Notes: a model not told the origin generated them from the letters alone. A DNA stretch of 64,000 bases from Lepidostoma basale (GCA_022606425.2 JAHDVF020001520.1:62001-126000); one strand, 5' to 3'. Positions 28,335 through 38,820 are shown, counted from the first letter of the stretch. Translations and numbers: made by a program.

Positions 28335-29372
28335 AACACGTTTGTTTAATGGTTTTACTTGGATTTAATTTATTAACTGTTTAACCCTTAACGTACCGTG
28401 TTCAAAACAAAACGCTCGCTCCCATGTGGTCAATTCAGTTTACCGCTAACTTTATCTAAATATCAAGCATATGACTCAATGAATCAAAATTTAATTTATG
28501 TCATCTTGTAGGGAATTTCATTAGAAATAGATCGATATCTATAACAAACGAGTACATGAATTATTTGAAAAACATATCATTATTAATTTTTTTCTGGAAC
28601 CATGCGATTTCTGATATACAATGCGAGACAGCATATGAAGAACTGACACCAAGTATGAACTTGTCTCGCCCCGCCGCGCCGTGGCGCTAAAATTTTACGT
28701 ATGATAAAGGCACCTACGCAAAATGTATAGTACGTTCAAGACAACGAGTACGTATTAATATTTGTCCCTTATGGTAAAGTGTTAATATTTTCACAGTTCT
28801 GATATTATTAAGTTGCGTGCTGCGTTTCCGTCCACAGTCGGTATTATTACGTACCTATGAAAAAAGGCCAAACATATAATTTATAATACGTTCAAAACAG
28901 CGAGTAAGTATTTGTCACTTTTGATAAAGTTGTAAATATTAGCAAAACAAATTCTACCTTAACACGAATGAAGGTGTGGGCAGTCTTAAAAAATATTTTT
29001 TTTTGGGATGAAGGAAGTAATTTTTTGCTTTTTTTTATTACGAAATATTGAGAACACTTCAATGGAGGATTAAATTTTTTTTATATAATATTAGGGTCCA
29101 TTGGTTTTAAGAAAATCAACTTTAAATTGGCAGTGAAACTCAATTGACCACATGGCAACGCGACGGTTAAACAAAACGCTGTTTACGGTGTAACAATTTA
29201 TTTTCTTATAGGAATTAATTTAAAAAATAAATTATATACATGGTTATGACAAATTTGTTTCGCCTTATGAGGGCATTCTCAAATTGCGAAAAAGTATGCG
29301 CTCTCAAGGCGAAACAAATTAGTCACTACTATTTATATAATTTATTATATAAATTAAATCCAAGTAAACAAT
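28335..29372. repeat. Palindromic element split by a piggyBac-like MITE
   Basis: GTTTTACTTGGATTTAATTTA (about 28360) is the complement of TAAATTAAATCCAAGTAAAC (29350-29370). The inner arms are GACAAATTTGTTTCGCCTTATG (29248) and CTCAAGGCGAAACAAATTAGTC (29312). The central arms keep GAAACAAATT(T/A)GTC. The DNA between 28382 and 29167 is foreign. Confidence 0.6.
28378..29170. mobile_element. Candidate piggyBac-like MITE
   Basis: CCATGTGGTCAATT.AGTTT at 28421-28442 faces its complement at 29133-29156, and both sides are flanked by TTAA (28378-28381; 29167-29170), the piggyBac target. It contains two diverged direct repeats, TACGTTCAAGACAACGAGTA (28731) and TACGTTCAAAACAGCGAGTA (28889). No transposase frame. 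The left end has ~20 extra bases relative to the right. Confidence 0.5.
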
Positions 29373-29382
29373 CGATAATCTT

Positions 29383-29830
29383 ATCTTGAAACTCCGACAA
29401 AGAATGATTAAATGTTATATATGGTCTGTTCTACTATATAGCTGCGAAATCTGGACTCTAAAAGTGAATATAATGAACCGGTTGGAAGCGTTCGAGATGT
29501 GGATATACCGCAGAATGCTCCGTATACCGTGGACCAATAGGGTCAGTAATGCAGACGTACTGCAGAGAGCCAGAGCCAATAGAGAGCTGTTGTCAAGTGT
29601 GAAAATTAGGAAGGTCTCATATTTGGGTCATGTGCTAAGGGGAGAAAAGTACCACCTCCTTCAACTGATATTAATGGGTAAAGTGGAGGGATGTCGAGGA
29701 GTTGGTAGAACTTCAAAGAGTGGGCAGGAATAACAAGAGTTCAGAACCTGTTCCAAGTGGCGCAGGATAGAGATGCCTTTACTGCAGTGATCGCCAACGT
29801 TGGGGGGACCTGACACAGCACCGAAAAAAG
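29383..29830 (+). pseudogene. LINE-B C-terminal fragment
   Basis: LKLRQRMIKCYIWSVLLYSCEIWTLKVNIMNRLEAFEMWIYRRMLRIPWTNRVSNADVLQRARANRELLSSVKIRK split as: KLRQRMIK, MNRLEAFEMW, RRMLRIPWT, VSYLGHVLRGEKYHLLQL, VEGCRGVGR. A one-base loss near 29712 breaks the frame (first stop at 29731); the rest reads EWAGITRVQNLFQVAQDRDAF, VIANVGGT-TGA. It is 5'-truncated just after the palm. Confidence 0.8.
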
Positions 29831-30516
29831 ATGATATCGTTTTTCGATGATGAAGGCGTAAACAACATTCGAAACTTACAGAGAAGAATAAACTTATAAG
29901 TGGTTTTAAAATAGTGTATTAATTCATAAAAATCTTCATTATCGAATTCTACCCCTTAAGTTTATCAAAAAATGCAACTTACACAAAAATAAGCCGGAAA
30001 GTTAGATATCACAGTGCTTTTAGTTGGAGTTTTATTATATAAAGTTATGTCACATAAAAATTCTAACGGCATAATTTCAGTAATGAGAATTAATTTAAAA
30101 TCAGGCATCATTAAGGTGTATGGCCAGAGATTAAAGTTAAAATTAACTAAAGCAATATCTGCGAAACAGCTTGTAGTAAGGAAAAATCATAAATCTGGCG
30201 AGTAATTTAGGTGAGGTGCGCTATTAACTTGCAAATGAGAGTTTGGATTAAGCTGGATTCGGCCCATTAGCATTCCCACGTACTAATATTCTGTTCTAAG
30301 GTGTGCCCAAAATGACAATGTTTCATACGTACCACCATAGTTTTATTTTCATGAAATTCTTGAGTGGATTTCGCATTGGCATATTGTCTTATTGTTCGGT
30401 TTTCAACCTTTATGCTACTACGCCTCCCCGTATAATTTTTATTTCTGCGCCACCCTATCTTATTTTTTAGTTATGAATGAAGACCCATGATTGGAATGAA
30501 CTTATCAAAATATATC
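29831..30516. other. Non-coding, unassigned
   Basis: 30205-30300 (ATTAACTTGCAAATGAGAG; GATTAAGCTGGATTCGGCCC) looks single-copy. No frame is supported. Confidence 0.35.
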
Positions 30517-30597
30517 GCTGTTTCCCCGGAGAGGCAGACAGAGAGGATGGACCGCCATACTGGTCTGTCCTGGCGGCGTGATGGTTAGTTAGTTATT
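30517..30597 (+). mobile_element. LINE-A tail scraps
   Basis: GCTGTTTCCCCGGAGAGGCAG (minus) is followed by GGCGGCGTGATGGTTAGTTAG (plus): two opposed tails within 80 bp, the first with a UCCG-type loop. Confidence 0.5.
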
Positions 30598-31325
30598 TAG
30601 TTTAAAAGAATTTGAATATTAAAAAAGGCGTGGTTTAATGTTTAAGAGATAAGCGATATGAGTACATTACATTATACGTATCTTTTGATTTAGCAGTTAT
30701 GCGCTGAATATATAGATTTATAGGCAACCGACAAAAGAAGAATTTCAGTAAAAACGGGTAAATATCAATAGCAGTTTATCTAGTATTAAAGATAATCAGA
30801 TTATCCTCTATATTTCGGTTTGACTGGGATGTCTCGCCTCGCAGTCATAACCGACAAGACGCCTATTCCCAAAGGTCGGGGGCTTTGTACGTTACGCGAG
30901 CGTGCCTAGTCTGATTATTGAGATTTCTACGTCAATTGACGCCGTCAGTGCCTAGCAGGGGCGTGCACTAAGGTATAGTCACGTTTGTCGACCGTTATTG
31001 GAGCTTAAAGCACACTCAAAATTCACTCGAAACCGGAATAATAAACTATGTATACACAAGCACACTGCCGTCTTTACAATGCATAGATATTTATTAAACA
31101 TCATTACATTACGATTTTTCTTTAAAATTAAGAAAAAAGTAAGATATATAATTCAATTGATAAGTTAAAAATTTCCAATCATATTTAAAATGGAAAAAGA
31201 TATCTAAAGAAGGATAATTGCTGAAAACAAAATAAACGATAGACTCAAAATCACCACTGCAAACATAAATACCTATATCGTATTTATTGTTTATTCAACA
31301 ATGATGTGAAACTCTATTTTAAATA
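30598..31325. other. Non-coding, moderately GC-rich patch at 30815-31030
   Basis: GGATGTCTCGCCTCGCAGTC and GTTACGCGAGCGTGCCTAGTC do not match repeats here. No frame found. Confidence 0.3.
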
Positions 31326-31462
31326 ATTAATACGAATGAAAACGTCAGATTTCAGGAATGAAATGTTTCGCCCTTCTAAGGCATTAGAAGGGTGAAACGT
31401 GTCATTCCCATAAATTTTAATAAAACTTCTAGAAAACTGACGTTATTATTCGTATCAATTAG
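31326..31462. repeat. Compact palindrome, CTTCTAGAAAACAGACG family
   Basis: Left arm AATGAAATGTTTCGCCCTTC (about 31358) and right arm GAAGGGTGAAACGTGTCATT meet at the centre (CTAAGGCATTAG). The right arm keeps GAAAC-GT-GTC. Confidence 0.7.
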
Positions 31463-31465
31463 AAA

Positions 31466-31680
31466 TATATCGACTGAAGCAAAGAAGGCAGTGCATAATG
31501 GGGTTTTAGTGACAAACATTATATATTGAAGTGAAGTTTGGGGTTGGCAGAAGAATAATGAGAGGTAGATAAATGCAGTAAAAATGATATCACTAAGAAT
31601 AATGTGCGAAAAAACAATGTATGATAGAATATCCAATGAAGAAGTTAGAAACAAACGTAAGGCGGATGCATGCGCCCGAA
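31466..31680 (+). pseudogene. LINE-A fragment, decayed
   Basis: EAKKAVHNGVLVTNIIY, SEVWGWQKNNERXINAVKM, SLRIMCEKTMYDRISNEEVRNKRKADA. In-frame stops are present. Confidence 0.65.
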
Positions 31681-31744
31681 ATAAAAAATAAATAAAAATC
31701 TTTTGTTTTTTGTAAAAAATCTTTTAAAATTGTATATTCAGTGA

Positions 31745-31862
31745 AAATCCACTAATGTTTGTGTCTTCGACCGGTTTCGGTAGCTCGCTGCCATAAACTG
31801 GTTAACCACCAAAACGCCAGAAGATGGTAAACCACGAAACCGGTCGAAAACACAAAAATAAA
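31745..31862. repeat. Palindrome, CCGGTC family
   Basis: Left: CTAATGTTTGTGTCTTCGACC, GGTTTCGGTAGCTCGCTGCC. Right: CCAGAAGATGGTAAACCACGAAACCGGTCG. The right arm has CAGAAGA and GAAAC-CG-GTC. Confidence 0.65.
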
Positions 31863-31884
31863 TATTACCACACCTAGCATGGAT

Positions 31885-32640
31885 TGGGTATATGTTTGTT
31901 GTGTTTTTGGGTAACACCGTGTGATACCTCCTTCTCGACCGACGTTTCGGAGATCGTTGCAGTCTCCATTCTTCTTCTTCCTGTGCCGTGGCAGGTCCCC
32001 CCGACGTTGGCGATCACTCCGGCGAAAACCTCCCTGTCCTGCGCTGCCCGAAACAGGTCATCCACCGCCCTCATTCCGGTCCACTCTCTAATGTTGCGCA
32101 GCCAGGACATCTGTTTTCTGCCAACTCCCCGTCTTCCCTCTATCTTGCCCTCCAATATAAGTCGGAGGAGGCGGTACTTTTCTCCACGCAGCACGTGACC
32201 CAAATATGAGACCTTTTTCACTTTGACATTCGACAACAGCTCTCTCTTGGCTCCGGCTCTCCTAAGTACTTCGACGTTACTGAATTTTTCGGTCCAAGGT
32301 ATACGAAGCATTCTTCTGTGTATCCACATTTCGAATGCTTCTAACCGATTCATTACGTTCACTTTTAGAGTCCATGTTTCACTTCCGTATAATAGAGCTG
32401 ACCATAAGTAAGCTTTTATCATTCTTTGTCGAAGTTTAAGATTTAAATTATCGTCACAGAAGAAGGGTCTCATCTTATTAAATGCAGCACGTGCAACTTC
32501 TATTCTACATTTTACTTCTGTATCTGGGTCGAGTGTTTTAGTAATGATACTGCCGAGGTATTTAAACTGGTCAACCATTTCGATATTTACTCCTTTTAGT
32601 CGCAGTCTCCATATTCAGGGTAATGAATGTGATGTGTTGT
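31885..32640. repeat. GGAGACTGCAACGATCTCC palindrome arm interrupted by LINE-B
   Basis: 31901-31969 equals the left arm at 27059 (GGGTAACACCGTGTGATA, GTTTCGGAGATCGTTGCAG). The sequence resumes at 32602 (GCAGTCTCCATATTCAGGGT). GCAGTCTCCAT is duplicated at 31959-31969 and 32602-32612. Confidence 0.75.
31970..32601 (-). pseudogene. LINE-B C-terminal half, uninterrupted but with lost stop codon
   Basis: Minus frame from 32578: MVDQFKYLGSIITKTLDPDTE (YLGS thumb motif), CRIEVARAAFNKMRPFF, LKLRQRMIKAYLWSALLYGSETW, MNRLEAFEMWIHRRMLRIPWT, VSYLGHVLRGEKYRLL, GRRGVGRKQMSWLRNIREWTGM, AAQDREVFAGVIANVGGT. Other copies have TGA here; this one has TGC, so the frame runs on through the GAA tail into the palindrome and stops only at 31874. 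It is 5'-truncated, with no catalytic RT motif. It is a clean insertion flanked by an 11-bp duplication and the best LINE-B frame in the window. Confidence 0.85.
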
Positions 32641-32644
32641 GTCT

Positions 32645-32895
32645 GCTTTACTTTACCGTTGTACCGTGTTTGGGTATGTATGCCGAGCCGGAGAGAAAAG
32701 AGCTTTATATAATTAAGACACTGTACGCATCTAGATCAACCGGAGTATGACCTCTTGGAAGGCCTAGACAGCACCTAATGGATAATGTTCTGGCTGATCT
32801 GGCTAGGTTGGGCGAATCAAGATCGAGGAGTTTCGAGGAAAGTCATCAAGGAGGCTCAAACTCTTCAAGAGCTGTGTGGCCATAGGAAGTAAGTA
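32645..32895 (+). pseudogene. Single LINE C-terminal fragment (GRPRQHLMDN type)
   Basis: RPLGRPRQHLMDNVLADLARLGESRSRSFE, SHQGGSNSSRAVWP with shifts. The order 'RPxGRPRQRWxDxVxxDLxxLG..A.DR' is that of another non-LTR ORF2 end, seen only once here. Confidence 0.5.
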
Positions 32896-33340
32896 TGTAA
32901 TTACTTTATATACTCGGATATTAATTTCAGCAGGATCTGTTACGGATTAACCGAGTAAGTGTTCTTCACAGTAACACACTTTGACTTTTATTTATATAGA
33001 TTTAATTGTTCCTACCGGGGAAATGTTTTCCCGATAATTCGGACCTCGCACCTTGGGTCACTGCACCCTGCCCGCTGGTATTTAGCACCATCTGCCGCTC
33101 TTCCCAACTTATGGAATCCGAAGATTAAACTTTGGAAACAAATATAATTAGCGCCGGTTAAACTGACAACGATACAGGGACACCCTGGTGATTGATGCTT
33201 TCGAGAGGAAACATTAAAAAAAACTTTATCCGGATTTTAAGCCTTCAGAATACAGGATGTATCGCGGTTATACGTTATATTTTAAGAATGATTTCAAAGA
33301 TATATCTTTAAGATATTATTAATAAAATAATTATTAAAAG
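32896..33340. other. Non-coding, unassigned
   Basis: 32980-33150 is GC-richer; its 62-codon frame has no motif. GGGACACCCTGGTGATTG at about 33178 resembles a common insect repeat end. Confidence 0.3.
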
Positions 33341-33663
33341 TACAGTGGAACCTCCCATAACAAGAATAATTTGTACAAGATTCCTACTTGTTATGTTAAC
33401 CCCTGGTTAAGGGAAACATTTTTTTCCATAATTAATACGAATGAAAACGTCAATTTTCGAGAAGTTTTATTATATTTTATTTGAATGACATGTTTCGCTC
33501 TTCCAAAGCATCATCAAATTGACATTTGATGATGCCTTCCCATAAGATGGAACTTCGCTTGACAGCGTCACTCGTTAAGCGAAATGTCGCGCGTTAAAGG
33601 AGCATTTTTTCCACAATCTGTTTTGCTCGTTATGCGAATTATTCGTCATAAGAGGTTCAATTC
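33341..33663. mobile_element. Tigger-type MITE containing a palindrome
   Basis: TACAGTGGAACCTCCCATAAC at 33341 and the complement of the right end (GAATTGAACCTCTTATGACG, to about 33663) share CAGTGGAACCTC..ATAA..GAATAATT. The interior includes the foldback at 33425-33530. No transposase. Confidence 0.5.
33425..33530 (-). repeat. Hammerhead-like arm, CTTCTAGAAAACAGACG family
   Basis: On the minus strand: TTGATGATGCTTTGG, GAGC, GAAAC-AT-GTC, ATTCAAATAAAATATAATAA, ACTTCTCGAAAATTGACG. Here the first core box is TTGATGA, one base from CTGATGA. A second TTTGATGATGCC lies to the right at 33523. Confidence 0.6.
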
Positions 33664-34787
33664 AAAAGATTTAAATTTTTCTCCAATGTCATATTGTCAT
33701 TTTATTTTAAATATTCAATGGTTTTTACGTATTTCCATTACTTATTATGGAACAAATAGCATAAGTTGTATGTACAATACGATAATTATAGGACATTCAG
33801 AAAACTAAAACAACTCCCAAAATTGACATTTCATTATTTGATCTTGTCATGTGATTATCTGACGCGTCGTTGATAAATACTTGTAGAGAGGAAAATTAAT
33901 TAACAAAACACTTTTCGAAATTACATATCTACTTTTTTGTCATTCAGATTGTAGATTTTTTAATAAAAAAACACCATATTAAAAAAAAAATAGTTCATTA
34001 GTCTGATGAGTTTCAAAATAAATTAAATTATTAAACCAATCGTCTTTTACGTCGTGTTTAAGCCAGCTAGTTTTGTAGGTTTGGCCTTAAAAATACAATT
34101 TTTCTGCACTTTTCTTGTCATTGTGGTGAAAGGTTTAGTCGACTTTGTGTCGTATCCAGGGACGCCGAATGCTATAATTACAGTAAAAGCACACGTGGAG
34201 ACACATTTCTTACCCTCTAGATTAATCATTTTTTGACACAAATAACTAAAATACTTATTTCAAATCATGTATTATGCCTGTTGATACATCCTGTAGATGT
34301 GAAATTTTAGCTGAGTATATTTTAAGATGGTGTATACATCCCAGGAGGGACTAGTACAGTCATGTCCAAAGAACGGACACCATCAGACTACCATATATTA
34401 CACTACATAATCAGTCTCACTGGACTCGTCTTCGTGGAATACTTTCTATAAAATGGAAGCACAGCTGGGAATTCACCTCACAGGAGGAGCAGCCTTCTGG
34501 AGAAAACACCACATAGATCTATAGCAGTCATTCTCAAAGTGTCATATATCGACCCCCAGGGGTCGATTCCGACTTGCAAGGATTTCAGGTCAATAAAAAA
34601 AAATTGGGAGCCCATGAGATATGAATGGTCCACGGGAATGGATCCTTTTTTGTAGGCCATCACCAAAAATTGTGTCTTCCCGCAAATGTAATAATCCACT
34701 CCGCAGATAGTATGTACCTACCTATGTAGGTTTTTACGCAAGATTTTCTAATAATATACATAAATTCTCTTATTATATAATATTTAT
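33664..34787. other. Non-coding, unassigned
   Basis: A segment at 34047-34241 is open on both strands (64 and 60 codons), but neither translation matches a family I know. ATTCTCAAAGTG at about 34533 resembles a hAT terminus without a visible partner. Confidence 0.3.
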
Positions 34788-35462
34788 ACAATAGAACCTG
34801 GTAAGTTGGAAAAACTCTATAATTGGCAGAATATATCCGGTCTCACCCCCTTGGATCACTAAAACCTCTTTAATTGGAAAAAAAGAAAGGTGTTTAATTG
34901 AACTCGACATTCTGGCCCTAAACCTCTGTAATTCAATAACACTGCCTTATCGACCTCTGTAATTGGAAAGCATTGTCTTCTCGATCTCTGTAAATTCACA
35001 AACCCTAAGTATTTGTATTGCACTCATCGAATATGGTCCATTTATATCGCAATGTTTTACAAACGTAAATATAATGGCCTTGATTTGAGCTCGAAACTAA
35101 AATTAATCCAAGAAATTGACGCCGGTAAACCTCGCAAAGAGTGTGCAACATTTTAAACTTATAAAACAGGGCCATATAACTGATTTTTTCAAGCAACAAT
35201 AATTACATTTATTCCTTAATGTGTAAATATGCACGTACGTACAATTACAAACTACTTATTAAACTTTTATTCAATATTTATTGATTATTTTATACATCAA
35301 TTCATGCATTGTTTTCTATTTATGTGGTGACAAAACTTGGTTAAAAAACCAAAGCATAATCTGGACCTGGATACATGAAAAACTGGATAATTGTAAAACA
35401 TGGTTAATTGACCATCGTAGGCCTGGTCCCTTGGAATGCCAATTATCCAGGTTCTAGTGTAT
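34788..35462 (+). mobile_element. pogo/Tigger-like transposon remnant
   Basis: TACAATAGAACCTGGTAAGT (34788) and the complement of the right end (TACACTAGAACCTGGATAAT, to 35462) are terminal inverted repeats flanked by TA. Repeated CTCTGTAATTGGAAA phrases near the left end are typical of this group. It contains the start of a transposase (next entry). About 675 bp in total, so most of the coding region is deleted. Confidence 0.75.
35052..35156 (+). pseudogene. CENP-B/pogo-type transposase N terminus (34 codons)
   Basis: ATG at 35052 to TAA at 35154-35156 reads MFYKRKYNGLDLSSKLKLIQ, EIDAGKPRKECATF. The pattern KRKx..L.L..KL.LI.EI..GK..KE.A is the first helices of the CENP-B N-terminal DNA-binding domain found in pogo/Tigger transposases. 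The stop interrupts the second helix-turn-helix, and no DDE domain follows. It is a broken gene, not a host CENP-B. The longer minus-strand frame (35005-35199) is its shadow. Confidence 0.65.
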
Positions 35463-35639
35463 TTCATAAAATGGACCCAGATTATATGTGTATTTTTGTT
35501 TAAATATGTTGAATTTTGTTATGTTTTAATTTATAAATAATACTTGATATATAATTTATCTTAAAGATCTTTATTTAATCAAACTGAGAAGCTCTGGGTC
35601 AGCTTCTAAAACAAATTTATTGTTGATAAATTTGAAAAA

Positions 35640-36110
35640 TTATCGAATTTACAAGAGATGGAGAAATGGAGAAATATATTGAAAGAAGGGTTGAAGCTGG
35701 AAACAAAATTAACGGTGTACTCAAAGTCATTACCGCAAATAGAAATATATGTAGATATACAGATGAAGTAAAAAATGAATCTAAGGTGGATGAATGTGTC
35801 CAAAATAAAATTAAGAAATAGTCACCTAGTTGGTTTGGACATATATAACGAATGAATGAGGGAAGAATGGTTAAACAGATTTGTACAATTAGTGGGAATG
35901 GAAAAATAAATCGAGGAAGGCCAAGGTAGACATAGCATGGCCAAATTAATCAGTTTATGAAAGGCGGCCATGTTCGAAGTAGGAACAATCGACAAGCGTG
36001 TATGTCACGATGTGTGAATGTAGAAGATGTGGGTGAGTTATGTCAGAATAGAACAGTGTGGTGATCCATACTTTCTGCTTACCCCTCCGATGAAACGGCG
36101 TGAAGGTTAG
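35640..36110 (+). pseudogene. LINE-A copy, decayed
   Basis: IYKRWRNGEIYXKKG (ERR), NKINGVLKVITANRNI, an internal deletion, then ESKVDECVQNKI.K.SPSWFGHI, MNEGRMVKQICTISGNGKINRGRPR, NQFMKGGHVRSRNNRQACMSRC.NVEDVGELCQNRTVW, AYPSDETA-stop. A (TTAG) remnant follows. Confidence 0.7.
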
Positions 36111-36174
36111 TAAAGACTTTGTAAAAATAATCAATATTAAGAAACCAGGGGGTCTACACAAAACAGAATAAATC

Positions 36175-36965
36175 GGCATGTGGACTGTGGGATAAAACAG
36201 TTTGATAGCATCGCAGGTCTTCAGGAGCTCCTTATGAGCGTTAGCAATGCAGGAGAAGAATTGGGCCTAAACATTAATATAAAAAAGACAAAATGGATGC
36301 CAATTGGCAGAGCGGATTACTCCGCTCTAACATTACGACTCGGTGGTGAACCATTGGAGAGGGTGGAACACTTTAAGTACCTGGGCAGTATGATTACATC
36401 ATCTATGGACCCAGATATGGAAGTGAAGTGCAGGACCAAAGCAGCCCGTAGTTTATTCAACAAAATGAGATCAATATTCTGCAATGACAACTTGAACTTG
36501 AAATTAAGGCATAGAATGTTGAAGTGCTATGTCTGGTCTGTATTACTCTATGGCTCAGAGACTTGGACCCCGAAAGTGCACACTATGAACCGGTTGGAAG
36601 CATTCGAGATGTGGTTGCACAGGATAATGCTTCGTATACCTTGGACAGATTTCGTCAGAAATTGGAGGTTTTGAGGAGAGTCAATTGTAGTAGACAACTG
36701 TTAAAGGACGTTAAGGTCCGTAAGATTTCATATCTGGGTCACATTCTGAGGGGAGATAAATACAGTTTACTAATACTGATGGGAAAAATTTAGGAGCAGC
36801 GTGGTCCTGCTAGAAGGCAAAAGTCTTGGCTGTGCAACATAAGAGACTGGCACGGGATGGGACATGTGGGGGAGCTGTTGCGGGTTGCGCAAGACAGAGC
36901 AGCTTTCGCCGGAGTGATTGCCAACGTCAGTGGGACCTGATACGGCACGCGAAGAAGAAGAAGAA
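36175..36965 (+). pseudogene. LINE-B copy with the longest 5' extent
   Basis: Frame 36180-36674: FDSIAGLQELLMSVSNAGEELGLNIN, KKTKWMPIGR (end of the RT palm), LGGEPLERVEHFKYLGSMITSSMDPDMEVKCR, NLKLRHRMLKCYVWSVLLYGSETWT, MNRLEAFEMWLHRIMLRIPWT. A frameshift at about 36655 moves the rest (VLRRVNCSRQLLKDVKVRKISYLGHILRG) to another frame, and a TAG falls at about 36790. It ends VIANVSGT-TGA and GAAGAAGAAGAAG. The catalytic YADD box lies just outside the truncated 5' end. Confidence 0.8.
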
Positions 36966-36984
36966 TAAAAAAGAAAGCCTAACG

Positions 36985-37465
36985 AACTAACTAACTAACT
37001 AACCATTACGCCGTCTCCTCGAAGGGGTAGGCAGAAAGAATGGACTGCCACACTTTTCTTTCCTGACATATTTCTCTCGCTTCCTCAACATTCATACATC
37101 GTGTCATGCACGCGCGTCGATTTCTCTGACTCCTCACATGGCCGACATTCAATATTTGATTTATTTGATCGTGCCACGTTTTCCTCGGTCTTCCTCTATT
37201 TCTGATTCCATTTACATCATTAACATATAATTTTTTTTACCATTCTTTCTTCATTCATTCTTTCAATGTGTCCAAACCATCTTAATGATCCTTTCATTAT
37301 TTTGTTCATGACACCATCATTCGCACCGCATTCACTTATTATATTTTCATTCGACACCCTATCATACACAGAGTATGCACATATTCGTCTAAGAGATCTC
37401 ATTTCTACTGCATTTATTCTACTTTCATCCTTCTTTTGCCAGTTCCATGCTTCGCTTCCATACAT
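36985..37465 (-). pseudogene. LINE-A C-terminal fragment
   Basis: Minus frame (37220-37465): MYGSEAWNWQKKDESRINAVEM, RSLRRICAYSVYDRVSNENI, GANDGVMNKIMKGSLRWFGHIERM. A shift at the run of T's near 37231-37238 separates the rest. Hairpin with UUCG loop at about 37010-37032. Reversed tail CTAACTAACTAACTAACC at 36988. It is very close to the 5943 copy and so relatively young. Confidence 0.8.
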
Positions 37466-37928
37466 ACATACATTCTTTATTTAAATTATCCACATTACAT
37501 ACATATCCGGGTTAGGGTTAGAATGCCTAACATTGCTGAAATCGAAAAAAGTTTTAGAATATCTTTCAAACGTTTAATATATACGTAATATTCGAGTATA
37601 GGCGAAGTTTTCTTCATCTTTCATTTTTTACTGTTCCATTCTTAAGAATCAGCTGTAAAATATACAATAAGCAGACGTTGAATTGTAAAAAAAGTAATGT
37701 TGATTTACGCGTGTACGTAATATTTTGGTTCGCAAACAAAATGCCGATGGACTCCTGTATGTACAGCAGCTTTGTTGAGTCAACAGAGAGACGAACAAAG
37801 CAAACATGACAGTGATACCGTATTATCAAAGGCTTCACCCAAACCAGGAGACGTTATAAGTCATACAAGTCATGATTCTGTTCCGCTTTGAAGAAATGTT
37901 GATTGAATGGTGCTAATATTATATAGAT
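37466..37928. other. Non-coding, unassigned
   Basis: The short frame at 37614-37838 (minus) has no motif. Confidence 0.3.
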
Positions 37929-38770
37929 AACAATACATACAAAACAAAAATAAAGCGACAACAAACCATCACGACGTTTATCCGAAAGAGTAGGCAGATA
38001 TAATGGACTGCCCCACTACTGACACACATCTAGAAACCTCCTGACACACATCTAGGAACCTCCACATTCATACAGCGAGTCATGCACGCACGTCGATTCT
38101 TCCGACTTTTAACAAGGCCGACTTTTAAAATTGATTAGTTTGGTCATGTCATGTTTTCCTCGGTCTGCCTCGACTCCATACTTCATTTACATCAATAACG
38201 TATACTTTCTTATCCACCATCGCAGCGATTTTTTCATAATTTTGTTAACAATACCTTCTTCCGCTCTACATTCCTTTCTTATATCAGCATTTGAGATTCT
38301 GTCGTATATCGTTCTACCACATATACGTCTTAGGGACCTCATCTCTACCGCATTTATTCTGCTTTCATCCTTTTTCTGCCAGTTCCATGTTTCGCTTCTA
38401 TACATTAGGGATGGGACCAGAACTTCATTGTGAACGGCCGTTTTCGCTTTCATTGATAAATTCTTGTTTCCAATAACTATGACTATAACTAACAATTCAT
38501 ACAAAATAAAAATAAAGCGACAACAAACCATCACGCCCTTTTCCGAAAGGGTAGGCAGAGAAAATGGACCGTACCACTATTCTATCCTGACACACATCTA
38601 GATTCCTCCACATTCATACAGCGAGTCATCCACGCACGTCGATCCTTCCGAGTTTTAACACGGCCGACTTTTAAAGTAATTAATTTGGTCATGCCATGTT
38701 TTCCTCGGCCTTCCTCCACTTAGTACTTCATTCACATCGTTTACATATACTTTCTAAATCATTCTTCATT
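37929..38770 (-). pseudogene. Two LINE-A ends in tandem (segmental duplication)
   Basis: 37958-38470 holds SMKAKTAVHNEVLVPSLMYRSETWNWQKKDESRINAVEM, RRICGRTIYDRISNADIRKE on the minus strand. 38517-38770 holds only its last ~80 codons. Both are preceded by the same 44-bp flank (ACAA.ACATACAAAACAAAAATAAAGCGACAAC at 37929 and 38491), so the flank was copied along with the element. Confidence 0.7.
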
Positions 38771-38820
38771 TAAATTATCCATTGTTTTGGCCAAAACACT
38801 ATTATACTTATTTTTATTGT
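38771..38820. repeat. CATTGTTTTGGCC family end
   Basis: AAATTATCCATTGTTTTGGCC, then AAAACACTATTATACTT. Outer arm only. Confidence 0.5.

Noticed and set aside
31884..32411. Plus-strand frames of 62-104 codons
   Set aside because: Antisense of the LINE-B copy at 31970-32601.
34047..34241. 64-codon minus-strand frame with Lys/Thr-rich sequence
   Set aside because: No recognisable family, no upstream or downstream continuation, and the opposite strand is equally open.
34522..34570. hAT terminus (ATTCTCAAAGTG)
   Set aside because: No matching right end or 8-bp duplication found nearby.
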